Positions 6,333 to 12,575 of a DNA stretch of 19,838 nt are shown here, one piece after another. How positions within the stretch are numbered: position 1 is the stretch's first letter; every line of letters starts with the position of its first letter. Source of the DNA: Scytonema sp. UIC 10036 (GTDB lineage Bacteria; Cyanobacteriota; Cyanobacteriia; Cyanobacteriales; Nostocaceae). The DNA is taken from the NCBI RefSeq assembly GCF_009725235.1, contig NZ_WJFC01000240.1, positions 1 to 19,838 on the forward strand, written 5' to 3'. The notes under the pieces were generated by a model that worked only from the letters and a program-made list of their open reading frames with translations, was not told the DNA's origin and ran no database searches. The translations under genes were made by a program, and so were the position numbers.

Positions 6333-7151
6333 TTAAACAAGTACTTTCAAAACCGTTGGATACCATCGCAACTGCTGTACAGTTTTATTGCTATCTTGAC
6401 CCTGTTGAAAAACCATCTTTGAATAAGGCTTTCCAGATTCAGTGGGTAAATATTGTGGCTGTCCATCCTTCTTAGACTTAAGGTTAGGATTTTTAAGCTG
6501 CAAGCCTTTCTCAATCAAAAGTTTGTTCATTTCGACAGCATTGCCATGGTCAGTATTGTTCTTCGACAGAGCTAATCCTGTTTGCTTAACGTACATACGA
6601 GCAAGTACAGTAACACTCATTGCCTCATCCTCAGATTCTGATGGTAACAACGATTTAGCAGACTCCATATATGGCTTTAATTGAGGGTGAGCTTTGCCGA
6701 TTTCATTGGCAATCAAACCCGCAACCAGCTTGTTGTCCATATCATCAACCACACTGAACACAGCTGCGATCGCATCTGCTATATCTTTTGGAGACGGTGT
6801 AGACAGTGGCTGTTGAATGGTCGTTACAACCTCTTCATAAGCCTTACCGTACTTGCGGCACATTTCTTTAGCAGCTGTCTCACGATAGCTATGTCCTACT
6901 GCACCTGGTAGCAAACCAATGATGTAAAAGATATTCTCAAGATTAGCCACTGGTGTCTCTTGCTGACCTTTTCCAGGGAATTTATAGCTGTCGGTTTTTC
7001 CGACAACTTCAGAGTATTGCTCACAAAGTGCTTTCCATGCATCTCTGGGATTTTTCTTGCCGCCTATTACGCGAATCGTGTCGAAAACGCTAAACTGTTC
7101 ATCTTCAGTTACGCGGATTTCACCAAAGTTCAAAATTGCTAAACTGTTCAT
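6333..7151 (-). CDS. BRO-N-like phage antirepressor-type DNA-binding protein
   Basis: 272 residues. Residues about 15-90 match the N-terminal BRO/antirepressor pattern: FSVFDTIRVIGGKKNPRDAW, then YKFPGKGQQETPVANLENIF and IIGLLPGAVGHSYRETAAKE. BRO-N domains bind DNA and occur in prophage antirepressors and mobile-element regulators. The remainder (IADAIAAVFSVVDDMDNKLV and a C-terminal VTVLARMYVKQTGLALSKNN... part) resembles the second domain of such regulators, with a possible helix-turn-helix in the last third (AVEMNKLLIEKGLQLKNPNL). The start ATG is preceded by a 70-base leader containing a perfect 10-bp inverted repeat and, beyond it, a GGTAACATA box. It is the only leftward gene of block C and a candidate regulator of the array. 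Confidence 0.75.
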   Translation of the reverse strand: MNSLAILNFGEIRVTEDEQFSVFDTIRVIGGKKNPRDAWKALCEQYSEVVGKTDSYKFPGKGQQETPVANLENIFYIIGLLPGAVGHSYRETAAKEMCRKYGKAYEEVVTTIQQPLSTPSPKDIADAIAAVFSVVDDMDNKLVAGLIANEIGKAHPQLKPYMESAKSLLPSESEDEAMSVTVLARMYVKQTGLALSKNNTDHGNAVEMNKLLIEKGLQLKNPNLKSKKDGQPQYLPTESGKPYSKMVFQQGQDSNKTVQQLRWYPTVLKVLV

Positions 7152-7171
7152 ACTTGTGTTTTTTGATAAGT

Positions 7172-7215
7172 AACAAGCGACTGCTCATGGTTAATCTCCA
7201 CAGTGGTCGCTTGTT
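7172..7215. promoter_or_regulatory. 10-bp inverted repeat in the leader of the BRO-like gene
   Basis: AACAAGCGAC at 7172-7181 and GTCGCTTGTT at 7206-7215 are perfect complements, with a partly complementary interior (ATGG/CCAC). On the plus strand it is followed by TTT, giving a terminator-like shape facing the RHH gene. It could be a regulator-binding site, a leader structure or the end of an antisense RNA. Confidence 0.55.
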
Positions 7216-7217
7216 TT

Positions 7218-7226
7218 TATGTTACC
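7218..7226 (-). promoter_or_regulatory. Shared operator-like box of block C
   Basis: TATGTTACC (GGTAACATA on the minus strand, toward the BRO-like gene), 67 bases upstream of its ATG. This is the only divergent region with a single clear copy of the box. Confidence 0.6.
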
Positions 7227-7270
7227 ATACACAATCGATATGTATATGGAAAGTTACTGAGTTATAAGTC

Positions 7271-7495
7271 ATGGAAGTTACCCAAAAACGAGCAAGAAAA
7301 ATGAATCCAAACAGTATGGCTAACCTTAAGGACAGATCCGCACCAGATAAGCCAAAGAATGTTGCACCTATCACCGTGCAAGTGACCGTAGAACAAAAGG
7401 AATGGTTGGATTCACAGCCAGAGAGCAGAAGCTATCACGTTAGGCAAGCAATGAAAATGTATTTGGAATATTTAGCTGTGCAACTTAAACAGTAA
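7271..7495 (+). CDS. Ribbon-helix-helix-like small regulator
   Basis: 74 residues with a basic N-terminus (TQKRARKMN). The core is PITVQVTVEQKEWLDSQPES, then SYHVRQAMKMYLEYL. The pattern of a short beta strand of alternating residues (ITVQVTV), a helix (EQKEWLDSQ), a turn and a second helix (VRQAMKMYLEYLA) fits a CopG/Arc-type fold, in which paired strands enter the DNA major groove. Such proteins usually act as dimeric autorepressors. It lies divergent from the BRO-like gene across a region with a GGTAACATA box. The 3' end (coding AVQLKQ-stop) is a degenerate copy of the 17-bp palindrome family. Confidence 0.65.
   Translation: MEVTQKRARKMNPNSMANLKDRSAPDKPKNVAPITVQVTVEQKEWLDSQPESRSYHVRQAMKMYLEYLAVQLKQ
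7476..7492. repeat. Degenerate copy of the 17-bp palindrome, at the 3' end of the RHH gene
   Basis: CTGTGCAACTTAAACAG followed by TAA, which is the gene's own stop. The sequence at 9171 (CTGTGCAATTGCAACAG then TAA) is clearly related to it. Confidence 0.5.
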
Positions 7496-7496
7496 C

Positions 7497-7613
7497 AAAC
7501 CAACTGATAATGATCTGAAGCAGGCGGTACGGAAGGCGATAAGCCAACTGCTTACGGGCACCCATCCGAATCGCCCTCTCATTTCACAGTATTCTGAAAC
7601 TAAGAAGCGATGA
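7497..7613 (+). pseudogene. Fragment resembling the C-terminus of the UvrD-like helicase
   Basis: Starting two bases after the RHH stop and in another frame, the sequence reads KPTDNDLKQAVRKAISQLLT and stays open to TGA at 7611. The helicase at 12946 has PSDEELKEAVRKAIARF near its own end, and 19 consecutive bases (7522-7540 and 15323-15341) are identical. There is no start codon. I read it as a leftover gene end, but the match is short. Confidence 0.35.
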
Positions 7614-7652
7614 GGAGAGCGATCGCTATTCCGCTTGATGCGTTTAAAAGGT

Positions 7653-7685
7653 GCGATCGCCCTGGTGGTTTTAACTCCACCCTAA
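7653..7685 (+). repeat. Left copy of a 32-bp repeat flanking the insertion sequence
   Basis: GCGATCGCCCT...TTTTAACTCCACCCTAA. It is closely related to 9085-9116 on the other side of the IS (GCGATCGCCCT...TTTTGACTCCACGCTAA), in direct orientation. GGTGG and CCACC inside it can pair. Confidence 0.6.
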
Positions 7686-7719
7686 AAGACGGACTTCCCA
7701 TAAGTGCGAACTACATAAT

Positions 7720-9076
7720 GGGACTTAAACAAAAATTAAGCCCAAATGTAGCCCAAACTGGCTTTATAAGCGGCAAATACGTCGCGATTATGGGTCAGCC
7801 AATCAAAAAAACGATAAGACATAGCCGTTCTAAACGCCTCTAAAGCTTCAGTAAAAGTGTTTAAAGGTTTAGAAGCCCACCTTCGTCTCAAACCCCCAGT
7901 CATCTGATGCCAAAGAATAAAAGTATAGGCACAAAAAACTAAGATAAAATGTCGAAGTAGGCTTCTTTTATCCCGAACTTGATATTCTTTTAACCCCAGC
8001 CAACCCTTGGCTTCTCTATAAAAAACTTCCACCCAATTTCTTTGAGAATAGGTATTAACTATCCACTTTGGCGAAACAATTGATGTGGTAACATTGGTAA
8101 TAAAATAGTCAATATCCGTAGCTTCAGAGAAAGTTGCAGCATTCATAACGATAGCTATATTTCGCTTCCCTTTCAGTTGTGATATCTCTATTTCTCTAGT
8201 TACTACCCATAGTGTTTTAGGTTTATTTAGGTTGAGTTCGATTTCTGTGAAAGCCTCTTTCGGTAAACTTTGTGCTAATTCGTCTAGCCTCATTGTTTGT
8301 TGAACGTTTTCTGATGTACTAATAGTTATTTTTCGATTTTTGGCTAATCCTCCTACGTACTTTAATTCTCTCTTCTCTAATTCTAATAAGAACGATGTAT
8401 TGTTGCCATATCCAGCATCTATAAGTACAATTCCCGGTTGGTATTTTCTCTCTAGAGTTCTGTCTATTAACTTGATTGCCAGTTCAGTTTTTTTCTCGAA
8501 TTCAGGATCTTGTTTACCGGATGGTAAAGAATCCGCATGCTGATATAACTCTATATCTAATGGCAGGCTTTTTCGCCCATCATATAAATGTGTTGTTACA
8601 ACTACTATCCCATTATCTGTTTTGCCAATTTCTCCGATGTACTGCCGACCTACTCCATCAGTAAAATTACCGCTTTTTCTATGGCCTGAATCATCAATTA
8701 TCAAGCTAAAACCTCTATGAATTTTAGTTTGACTACACTTGTTCATAGCCTCTAATCGAAGTTCGTTCACCTTAGAATCAGACCAGGGCGCTTCAGTTAA
8801 AAAGTGGTGCAATTTATGGTATTCAACACCTATAGCGTTCTCAGCCATCTGAGATAGGTTTTTTCTCTCGCTTTCTCCCAATAATCCCCCCAAATAATCC
8901 CTAAACCCTTTTTTTGGGCTTTATGAGTAAAAGCTTCATCAAACCGTTGACACCATTTCTCAAAACACGGGGGCATGGCTGCGGAGGTTATCTCTTTCAT
9001 GGGATGTGCCTTTGATGTGAAAGCTTTGCTAGTAAAGCATTATACTCTATTTTTCTTTCTTTTTTTGTTTAAGTCC
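7720..9076 (-). mobile_element. IS701-family insertion sequence, 1,357 bp
   Basis: The ends are perfect 16-bp inverted repeats: GGGACTTAAACAAAAA at 7720-7735 and its complement at 9061-9076. They enclose one DDE transposase gene, transcribed leftward. The immediate flanking bases (TAAT left, GATA right) do not show an obvious target duplication. The insertion lies downstream of the RHH gene in block C, between two copies of a related flanking repeat. Confidence 0.9.
7736..9000 (-). CDS. IS701-type DDE transposase, two frames joined at a slippery A7-G site
   Basis: The main frame (stop at 7736, open to 8893 and a few codons beyond) has the catalytic pattern LIIDDSGHRKSG (first Asp), VLIDAGYG (second Asp) and YSQRNWVEVFYREAKGWLGL (Glu region), ending near the left inverted repeat. 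It has no ATG/GTG start: upstream it soon meets a stop. The missing N-terminus (MKEITSAAMPPCFEKWCQRF, then DEAFTHKAQKK) lies in the next frame from the ATG at 9000. The frames join at minus-strand C-CAA-AAA-AAG-GG (plus 8906-8916), which contains the classical -1 slippery heptamer A-AAA-AAG. A -1 shift gives KAQKK-GFRDYLGGLLGES, about 421 residues, normal for the family. Either programmed frameshifting or a one-base change in the A-run explains this. Without slippage the 0 frame ends at 8830. Confidence 0.85.
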
Positions 9077-9084
9077 CGATAAGA

Positions 9085-9116
9085 GCGATCGCCCTCCAGT
9101 TTTGACTCCACGCTAA
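9085..9116 (+). repeat. Right copy of the 32-bp repeat flanking the insertion sequence
   Basis: Partner of 7653-7685. It shares GCGATCGCCCT, TTTT-ACTCCAC and CTAA. Confidence 0.6.
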
Positions 9117-9132
9117 GTTTATTTTGACAGCA

Positions 9133-9159
9133 AAACCCCCTATTCCTTGATGGGGGTTT
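9133..9159. terminator. Hairpin terminator to the right of the IS
   Basis: AAACCCCC and GGGGGTTT enclose an 11-base loop. A T-run is present on either strand. The following TTTGTCATTTAGGG matches the sequence after the 6268 hairpin. Confidence 0.65.
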
Positions 9160-9170
9160 GTCATTTAGGG

Positions 9171-9187
9171 CTGTGCAATTGCAACAG
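9171..9187. repeat. Degenerate copy of the 17-bp palindrome
   Basis: CTGTGCAATTGCAACAG followed by TAA. It resembles the 3' end of the RHH gene (7476) and the exact palindrome at 6163. Confidence 0.5.
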
Positions 9188-9278
9188 TAAAGATTTGTAA
9201 AAAACGTTCTTCCGATTCTAAAGGAAAGACGAAAGCATATCGCGTTGCAGATACGAGTCCCTGGCATTGTCATACAGT

Positions 9279-9353
9279 CCATCGGTACTCGGTATCGGAA
9301 CTTTTAAGGCTCACGCCTTCCACCAAACGGGCGGACACCCAGTCCATAGATAA
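9279..9353 (+). repeat. 75-bp direct repeat, copy R4 (diverged)
   Basis: CCATCGGT, eight variable bases (ACTCGGTA), a diverged core containing AAGGCTCACGCCTT in the middle, then CCACC, GCGGACA, CCCAGTC and ATAGATAA. The length, the ATCGGT plus 8-base spacing and the end match R1 exactly. In the carB phase it is open up to the final TAA. Confidence 0.72.
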
Positions 9354-9422
9354 GTCTAATGAAAATACTGAGACTCTTATAGTTAAATATGTTACTACTG
9401 AAGAAGCGATCGCTACAACTAA

Positions 9423-9439
9423 CTGTGCAAGTTGCACAG
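9423..9439. repeat. 17-bp palindrome CTGTGCAAGTTGCACAG
   Basis: Exact copy, ten bases beyond the stop of the leftward 57-residue gene. Confidence 0.8.
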
Positions 9440-9448
9440 GCACAGCAG

Positions 9449-9622
9449 TTAGCGATAAAAGCATGGTTCGACTGTAACGACATGAGTGCCAAACTCACGA
9501 CCAAACGAGTCAGCAGCAGGGATAGCATAGTAAGAACCGTCAACCTTGAAGATAGAAATTGACTTCCATCTCTTGTTGGCTAATTGGCAAGCCATATCAA
9601 AAATTTCTTTTTCAATTGCCAC
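9449..9622 (-). CDS. 57-residue protein of unknown function, third gene of a leftward operon
   Basis: It starts with GTG five bases after the stop of the 9628 gene. The ribosome site (GGAGATGGAGG) lies inside that gene's last codons, so translation is probably coupled. The product begins VAIEKEIFDMACQLANKRWK, continues SISIFKVDGSYYAIPAADSF and ends HVVTVEPCFYR. It looks like a helix followed by a small beta sheet. I do not recognise the family. It is very short, but the tight spacing, ribosome site and ordinary composition support it. Confidence 0.6.
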   Translation of the reverse strand: MAIEKEIFDMACQLANKRWKSISIFKVDGSYYAIPAADSFGREFGTHVVTVEPCFYR

Positions 9623-9627
9623 TTATG

Positions 9628-10110
9628 TCAAACCTCCATCTCCTGCAGCAACGCCTCACTCATCCTTTGTATTTCTTCTGAACTGCTTTCCATTACTTCA
9701 AATGATTTTTCAATCGCCGCTCGGACTGTAGGAGGCAGCGACTCAAACTTCTCCTGATTGAGTATGGAAATCCGACATCCAGTGTAGGGCATGAAATCCT
9801 CAAAAAGCAGCATCCCAGATTTGATGAGAAGTTTAGATAGTAAGGTGATGGGTTTGTGAGGTTTGTCATTGTCTAAAACATCATTAATTTCAGAAGCAAG
9901 ATAACCACAAAGCCAGCTTACCGAATCGATATCTTGTTCTAGCGCTGCAACAGTACCATATAGTACCTGTTTGTTAAGCTGCACGGGTAGGTTGTCAAAA
10001 ATTTGGTCAAGACCTTCCGGCTTTCGCTTTTGGCAACAACGAACCGCACGAGCAACCAGTTTATCGATTTCGCTGGGCTGAGATTGCCCAAATCCTTTGG
10101 GAGTTTTCAT
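9628..10110 (-). CDS. Protein of unknown function, second gene of the leftward operon
   Basis: 160 residues, soluble and mainly helical. It starts MKTPKGFGQSQPSEIDKLVA, has RAVRCCQKRKPEGLDQIFDN and VAALEQDIDSVSWLCGYLAS in the middle, and an acidic helical C-terminus (EKSFEVMESSSEEIQRMSEA). No catalytic motif, signal peptide or membrane segment is visible and I do not recognise the family. It follows the tandem RHH-like gene by only six bases, and the 57-residue gene follows five bases later, so the three form one operon. The partnership with a DNA-binding protein suggests a plasmid- or phage-type maintenance or regulatory role, but this is inference. Confidence 0.7.
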   Translation of the reverse strand: MKTPKGFGQSQPSEIDKLVARAVRCCQKRKPEGLDQIFDNLPVQLNKQVLYGTVAALEQDIDSVSWLCGYLASEINDVLDNDKPHKPITLLSKLLIKSGMLLFEDFMPYTGCRISILNQEKFESLPPTVRAAIEKSFEVMESSSEEIQRMSEALLQEMEV

Positions 10111-10116
10111 AAAAAA

Positions 10117-10551
10117 CTAGCGAACTAAGTCATCTGGAATACTATCAAGTAAATCCCCCAATCTATCAACTAACGCTTCCCGTGCCTTAGCTTGCCAGCG
10201 TGGAACTCCTTTAATTCTCATCTCAAAAGATTCTGAAACTCGAACAGCGATCGCTTCTTTGGCCCCGGTCCCATCCACACTACCAGCCCGCCCGCGCCTT
10301 TGTGGTTGGGGGCGACGGAGTACAAACTCCCCAGTGTCTAGTTCGTGCTCCAGCGTAACACGCACGACTTCCGCCCAGTTAGGTAAGCAAGTTAGTCGCT
10401 TTTTAAACTTGTCGTCTACTTTAAAAATAAGGTTTTGAGTCAGCTTCTCTTGTCTCCCAAAAGGATTGTAACTTTCATCCCTCTTTTCCCTGTCTGAGGG
10501 AGAACACGGTTCTATATGTAATATTTTTTCTATTTTTTCTTCTAAAGGCAT
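10117..10551 (-). CDS. Protein with two ribbon-helix-helix-like repeats
   Basis: 144 residues. Two similar units are visible: NLIFKVDDKFKKRLTCLPNW followed by AEVVRVTLEHEL (about residues 40-71), and AIAVRVSESFEMRIKGVPRW followed by QAKAREALVDRL (about 99-130). Each has a short alternating strand, a helix with F-x-x-R, a P-x-W turn and a second helix with VR or AR then L. This is the order of a ribbon-helix-helix half-dimer, so the protein could fold as a single-chain RHH dimer binding an asymmetric site. A basic linker (LRRPQPQRRGRAG) separates them. It is the first gene of the leftward operon, and its start codon is five bases from a GGTAACATA box, which makes it the best candidate in the window to bind that box. 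RHH assignment is inference from pattern. Confidence 0.65.
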   Translation of the reverse strand: MPLEEKIEKILHIEPCSPSDREKRDESYNPFGRQEKLTQNLIFKVDDKFKKRLTCLPNWAEVVRVTLEHELDTGEFVLRRPQPQRRGRAGSVDGTGAKEAIAVRVSESFEMRIKGVPRWQAKAREALVDRLGDLLDSIPDDLVR

Positions 10552-10555
10552 TGAC

Positions 10556-10564
10556 TATGTTACC
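10556..10564 (-). promoter_or_regulatory. Shared operator-like box, leftward side of block D
   Basis: TATGTTACC, reading GGGTAACATA toward the RHH-like gene and ending five bases before its ATG. The box is therefore downstream of any promoter and could also block translation initiation. Confidence 0.65.
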
Positions 10565-10590
10565 CTATTTAAGTTATCCTTTATGAACAA

Positions 10591-10599
10591 GGTAACATA
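10591..10599 (+). promoter_or_regulatory. Shared operator-like box, rightward side of block D
   Basis: GGTAACATAT, in inverted orientation to the box at 10556, 26 bases apart. It lies 16 bases before the preferred start at 10616. Confidence 0.65.
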
Positions 10600-10615
10600 T
10601 TTCGCCTTCATAAAT

Positions 10616-11599
10616 ATGAGCTTAACAATATTAGTACAAGAAATTGATACTCTAGAAGCACAAATAGCAGCAGCACAAGCCAGATTACAGCAGTTGCGGA
10701 ATGTAGAGAGAATTGCTGGTGACGCGATCGCAACCGTTCAAGCTGCAGTCGTGGCAGTCGAAGAATCAGCACCCTCAGCCCTCAATAATCTGAAAGATAT
10801 AGTTTTGTCGTTCTTCCCAACCCCTACAGTCACCGTTACAAAAACCGCGATAGAAGCCACAGTTGAGCACGACGAACAATTGAGCAATGAAGCTCATGAT
10901 GTAAGTGTGGATGAGCCTGAGCCTGAGTTTTACCCAGACGAAGAACCGGAAGTAGAGGCAGACTATTTAGAAGAACCAGTGGAGGACGGCGATATCTACG
11001 ATGGGCTACGCCTACGCCATTTTGAGAAGCAGGAAGAACAGGCTACAACTGTGCAAGTTGCACAGAAAATTACACACACAAGTCCACACGGAACCTACGA
11101 GATCATTAAGGTTTCAGACGCTGTATCCTATTGCCGCAATAACCGCGAAGGCTCCATGCAGTGTGCTTATGCAGGATTCGATAGTAAATCCCGTGCTGAG
11201 CAGTGGGGCAAGTATGCGATCGCTAAGAATGTTGCGTCAGGCTTTGAAGTTCGCCTAGCGACAAGGATAGAGGGTTTTAAATATGAGCTAAAGCTATGGG
11301 GGATTTCCCTCAAGGCTATCAACAATCTCGCTGAGAGAGACCTGACCAGACTCCCAGGAGAAGATTCTATTCAATCCCCAGTTGCTGAAGAGCAGGCAAG
11401 AGAGGATTTGGGATTATCTGAAGAATATTATGTTGGAGATTGGGTTAAATACGAGGATGAAACCTTAGCGATATCTGAGATTTACAACGATGGCACACTA
11501 GCACTTGAGTCTTCTGTAGGAACCATACTTGCTCACAAGTCAGAAGTTGAACTGGCATTTAGAAAGCCAAACAACTGGCAACCATTCGGCGCTGCTTAG
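10616..11599 (+). CDS. Protein of unknown function with N-terminal coiled coil and acidic middle
   Basis: 327 residues from the ATG at 10616. An in-frame ATG at 10583 would add 11 residues, but would place the operator-like box inside the gene, so I prefer the later one. The first 40 residues form a coiled coil (EIDTLEAQIAAAQARLQQLR). A strongly acidic stretch follows (EPEPEFYPDEEPEVEADYLE), then a folded part with a TYEIIKVSDAVSYCRNNREG segment and a C-terminal beta-rich domain (YVGDWVKYEDETLAISEIYN) resembling an SH3-like barrel. I do not recognise a family. It is the first gene of the rightward operon of block D, 56 bases before the zinc-ribbon gene. The palindrome at 11049 lies in its coding sequence as TVQVAQ. 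Confidence 0.7.
   Translation: MSLTILVQEIDTLEAQIAAAQARLQQLRNVERIAGDAIATVQAAVVAVEESAPSALNNLKDIVLSFFPTPTVTVTKTAIEATVEHDEQLSNEAHDVSVDEPEPEFYPDEEPEVEADYLEEPVEDGDIYDGLRLRHFEKQEEQATTVQVAQKITHTSPHGTYEIIKVSDAVSYCRNNREGSMQCAYAGFDSKSRAEQWGKYAIAKNVASGFEVRLATRIEGFKYELKLWGISLKAINNLAERDLTRLPGEDSIQSPVAEEQAREDLGLSEEYYVGDWVKYEDETLAISEIYNDGTLALESSVGTILAHKSEVELAFRKPNNWQPFGAA
11049..11065. repeat. 17-bp palindrome CTGTGCAAGTTGCACAG inside a coding region
   Basis: Exact copy of the 6163 and 9423 palindromes. Here it is read through as TVQVAQ. Confidence 0.8.
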
Positions 11600-11655
11600 C
11601 CACCATCTACAAAAGCATCTACCACTAACTAACTTATAAAAATGGAGTTTAAGAA

Positions 11656-12561
11656 ATGTCTGAGATTATTCAAGTTGCCAGTGTAGAGATAGTTCCTCAA
11701 GATGGGAAGATTCAACAAGCGAAAAGTCACTATCAAATAATTGTTGACTTCATAAAAAGCGTTATGAGAGAAGGTGTTGATTATGGTACAGCCCCAGGAG
11801 TGTCCAAGCCTTCACTGTTAAAACCCGGAGCCGAGAAACTGGCTCAGTTGTTTAACTTGCGTCCAGAGTTTCAAATTCTAGAGTCTGTTTCCGACTGGTC
11901 GGGCAAGGAGCACGGACTTGAAGAACCAGTGTTCTTTTACCGCTACAAATGTGTGTTGTTTTACCCACGGTTCCCCAAGGATGGCGAGCAGAGTAAGCCC
12001 GTAGGTGAGGGGATTGGTTCTTGTAACTCACTTGAGAAGAAATACAGATATCGCCGCCAAAGTCGCGTGTGTCCAAAGTGTGGGCAAGAAACCATATTTA
12101 CTTCAAATGATGGATCTTTCTATTGCTGGGCTAAGAAGGGTGGATGCAATGCCAAGTATGCTGCTAATGATGAGGCAATCATTGATCAACCTACAGGATT
12201 GATTAAAAACCCTGATATTTACGAGCAAGTAAACACAATCGATAAAATGAGCCAGAAAAGAGCGTTGATTGCTGCAATTTTGGTGACTTGCGGTGTTAGT
12301 GAGTTTTTCTCTCAAGATATTGAGAACATTTCAAGCAATAACGACGACAGCACCAACACAAACACTGCTAAAAATTCAACTGCTGAAAGAGAAATTTTAA
12401 GGGAGAAAATAGGGGTTTTAGTAGGTAAGCTAAATTGGACAGTTCAACAGGCTAAAGCGTTTGTTAAGGAGAACTATGGGGTGTGGGGTAGAGATGAAAT
12501 GAGCGACTCTCAATTGAAGGATTGTGTTAAAAAACTTGAAGAGCGGTTGAGGAAAATGTAG
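11656..12561 (+). CDS. Phage/plasmid-type zinc-ribbon protein, possible recombination factor
   Basis: 301 residues with a GGAG ribosome site. The N-terminal part has GVDYGTAPGVSKPSLLKPGA followed by EKLAQLF and a YRYKCVLFYP strand, then GEGIGSCNSLEKKYRYR. A four-cysteine zinc ribbon follows (CPKC at about 139-142, C157 and C164 of CWAKKGGC), then NPDIYEQVNTIDKMSQKRAL and a GVSEFFSQDIE end. I know this pattern from cyanobacterial and actinobacterial phage and plasmid proteins that sit near recombination or replication genes, usually unnamed. A single-strand annealing role is a guess. The last 60 residues are a separate helical tail (WTVQQAKAFVKENYGVWGRD). It lies in an operon with the helicase at 12946, which supports a DNA-metabolism role. 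Confidence 0.7.
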   Translation: MSEIIQVASVEIVPQDGKIQQAKSHYQIIVDFIKSVMREGVDYGTAPGVSKPSLLKPGAEKLAQLFNLRPEFQILESVSDWSGKEHGLEEPVFFYRYKCVLFYPRFPKDGEQSKPVGEGIGSCNSLEKKYRYRRQSRVCPKCGQETIFTSNDGSFYCWAKKGGCNAKYAANDEAIIDQPTGLIKNPDIYEQVNTIDKMSQKRALIAAILVTCGVSEFFSQDIENISSNNDDSTNTNTAKNSTAEREILREKIGVLVGKLNWTVQQAKAFVKENYGVWGRDEMSDSQLKDCVKKLEERLRKM

Positions 12562-12575
12562 ATTGAGAAGAAAAT

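Larger units (their letters stand above)
9169..9477 (+). pseudogene. Start-less open frame, possible gene remnant
   Basis: One rightward frame is open for about 102 codons and reads like protein (KAYRVADTSPWHCHTVHRYS, later TEEAIATTNCASCTG), but it has no ATG, GTG or TTG near its start. It overlaps repeat R4 and, antisense, the end of the 57-residue gene. I do not recognise the product. It may be chance. The rest of 9077-9448 holds only repeats and a terminator. Confidence 0.25.

Noticed and set aside
7610..7843. Rightward open frame of 77 codons overlapping the left end of the IS
   Set aside because: It runs across the IS boundary, is rich in HIP1-derived codons and has no ribosome site or protein-like pattern.
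7716..9080. Target-site duplication of the IS
   Set aside because: The four bases on each side (TAAT, GATA) differ, so none is claimed.
9388..9395. Further copy of the operator box (TATGTTAC)
   Set aside because: The ninth base differs, the site is not in a divergent promoter region and a single 8-mer match is not convincing.
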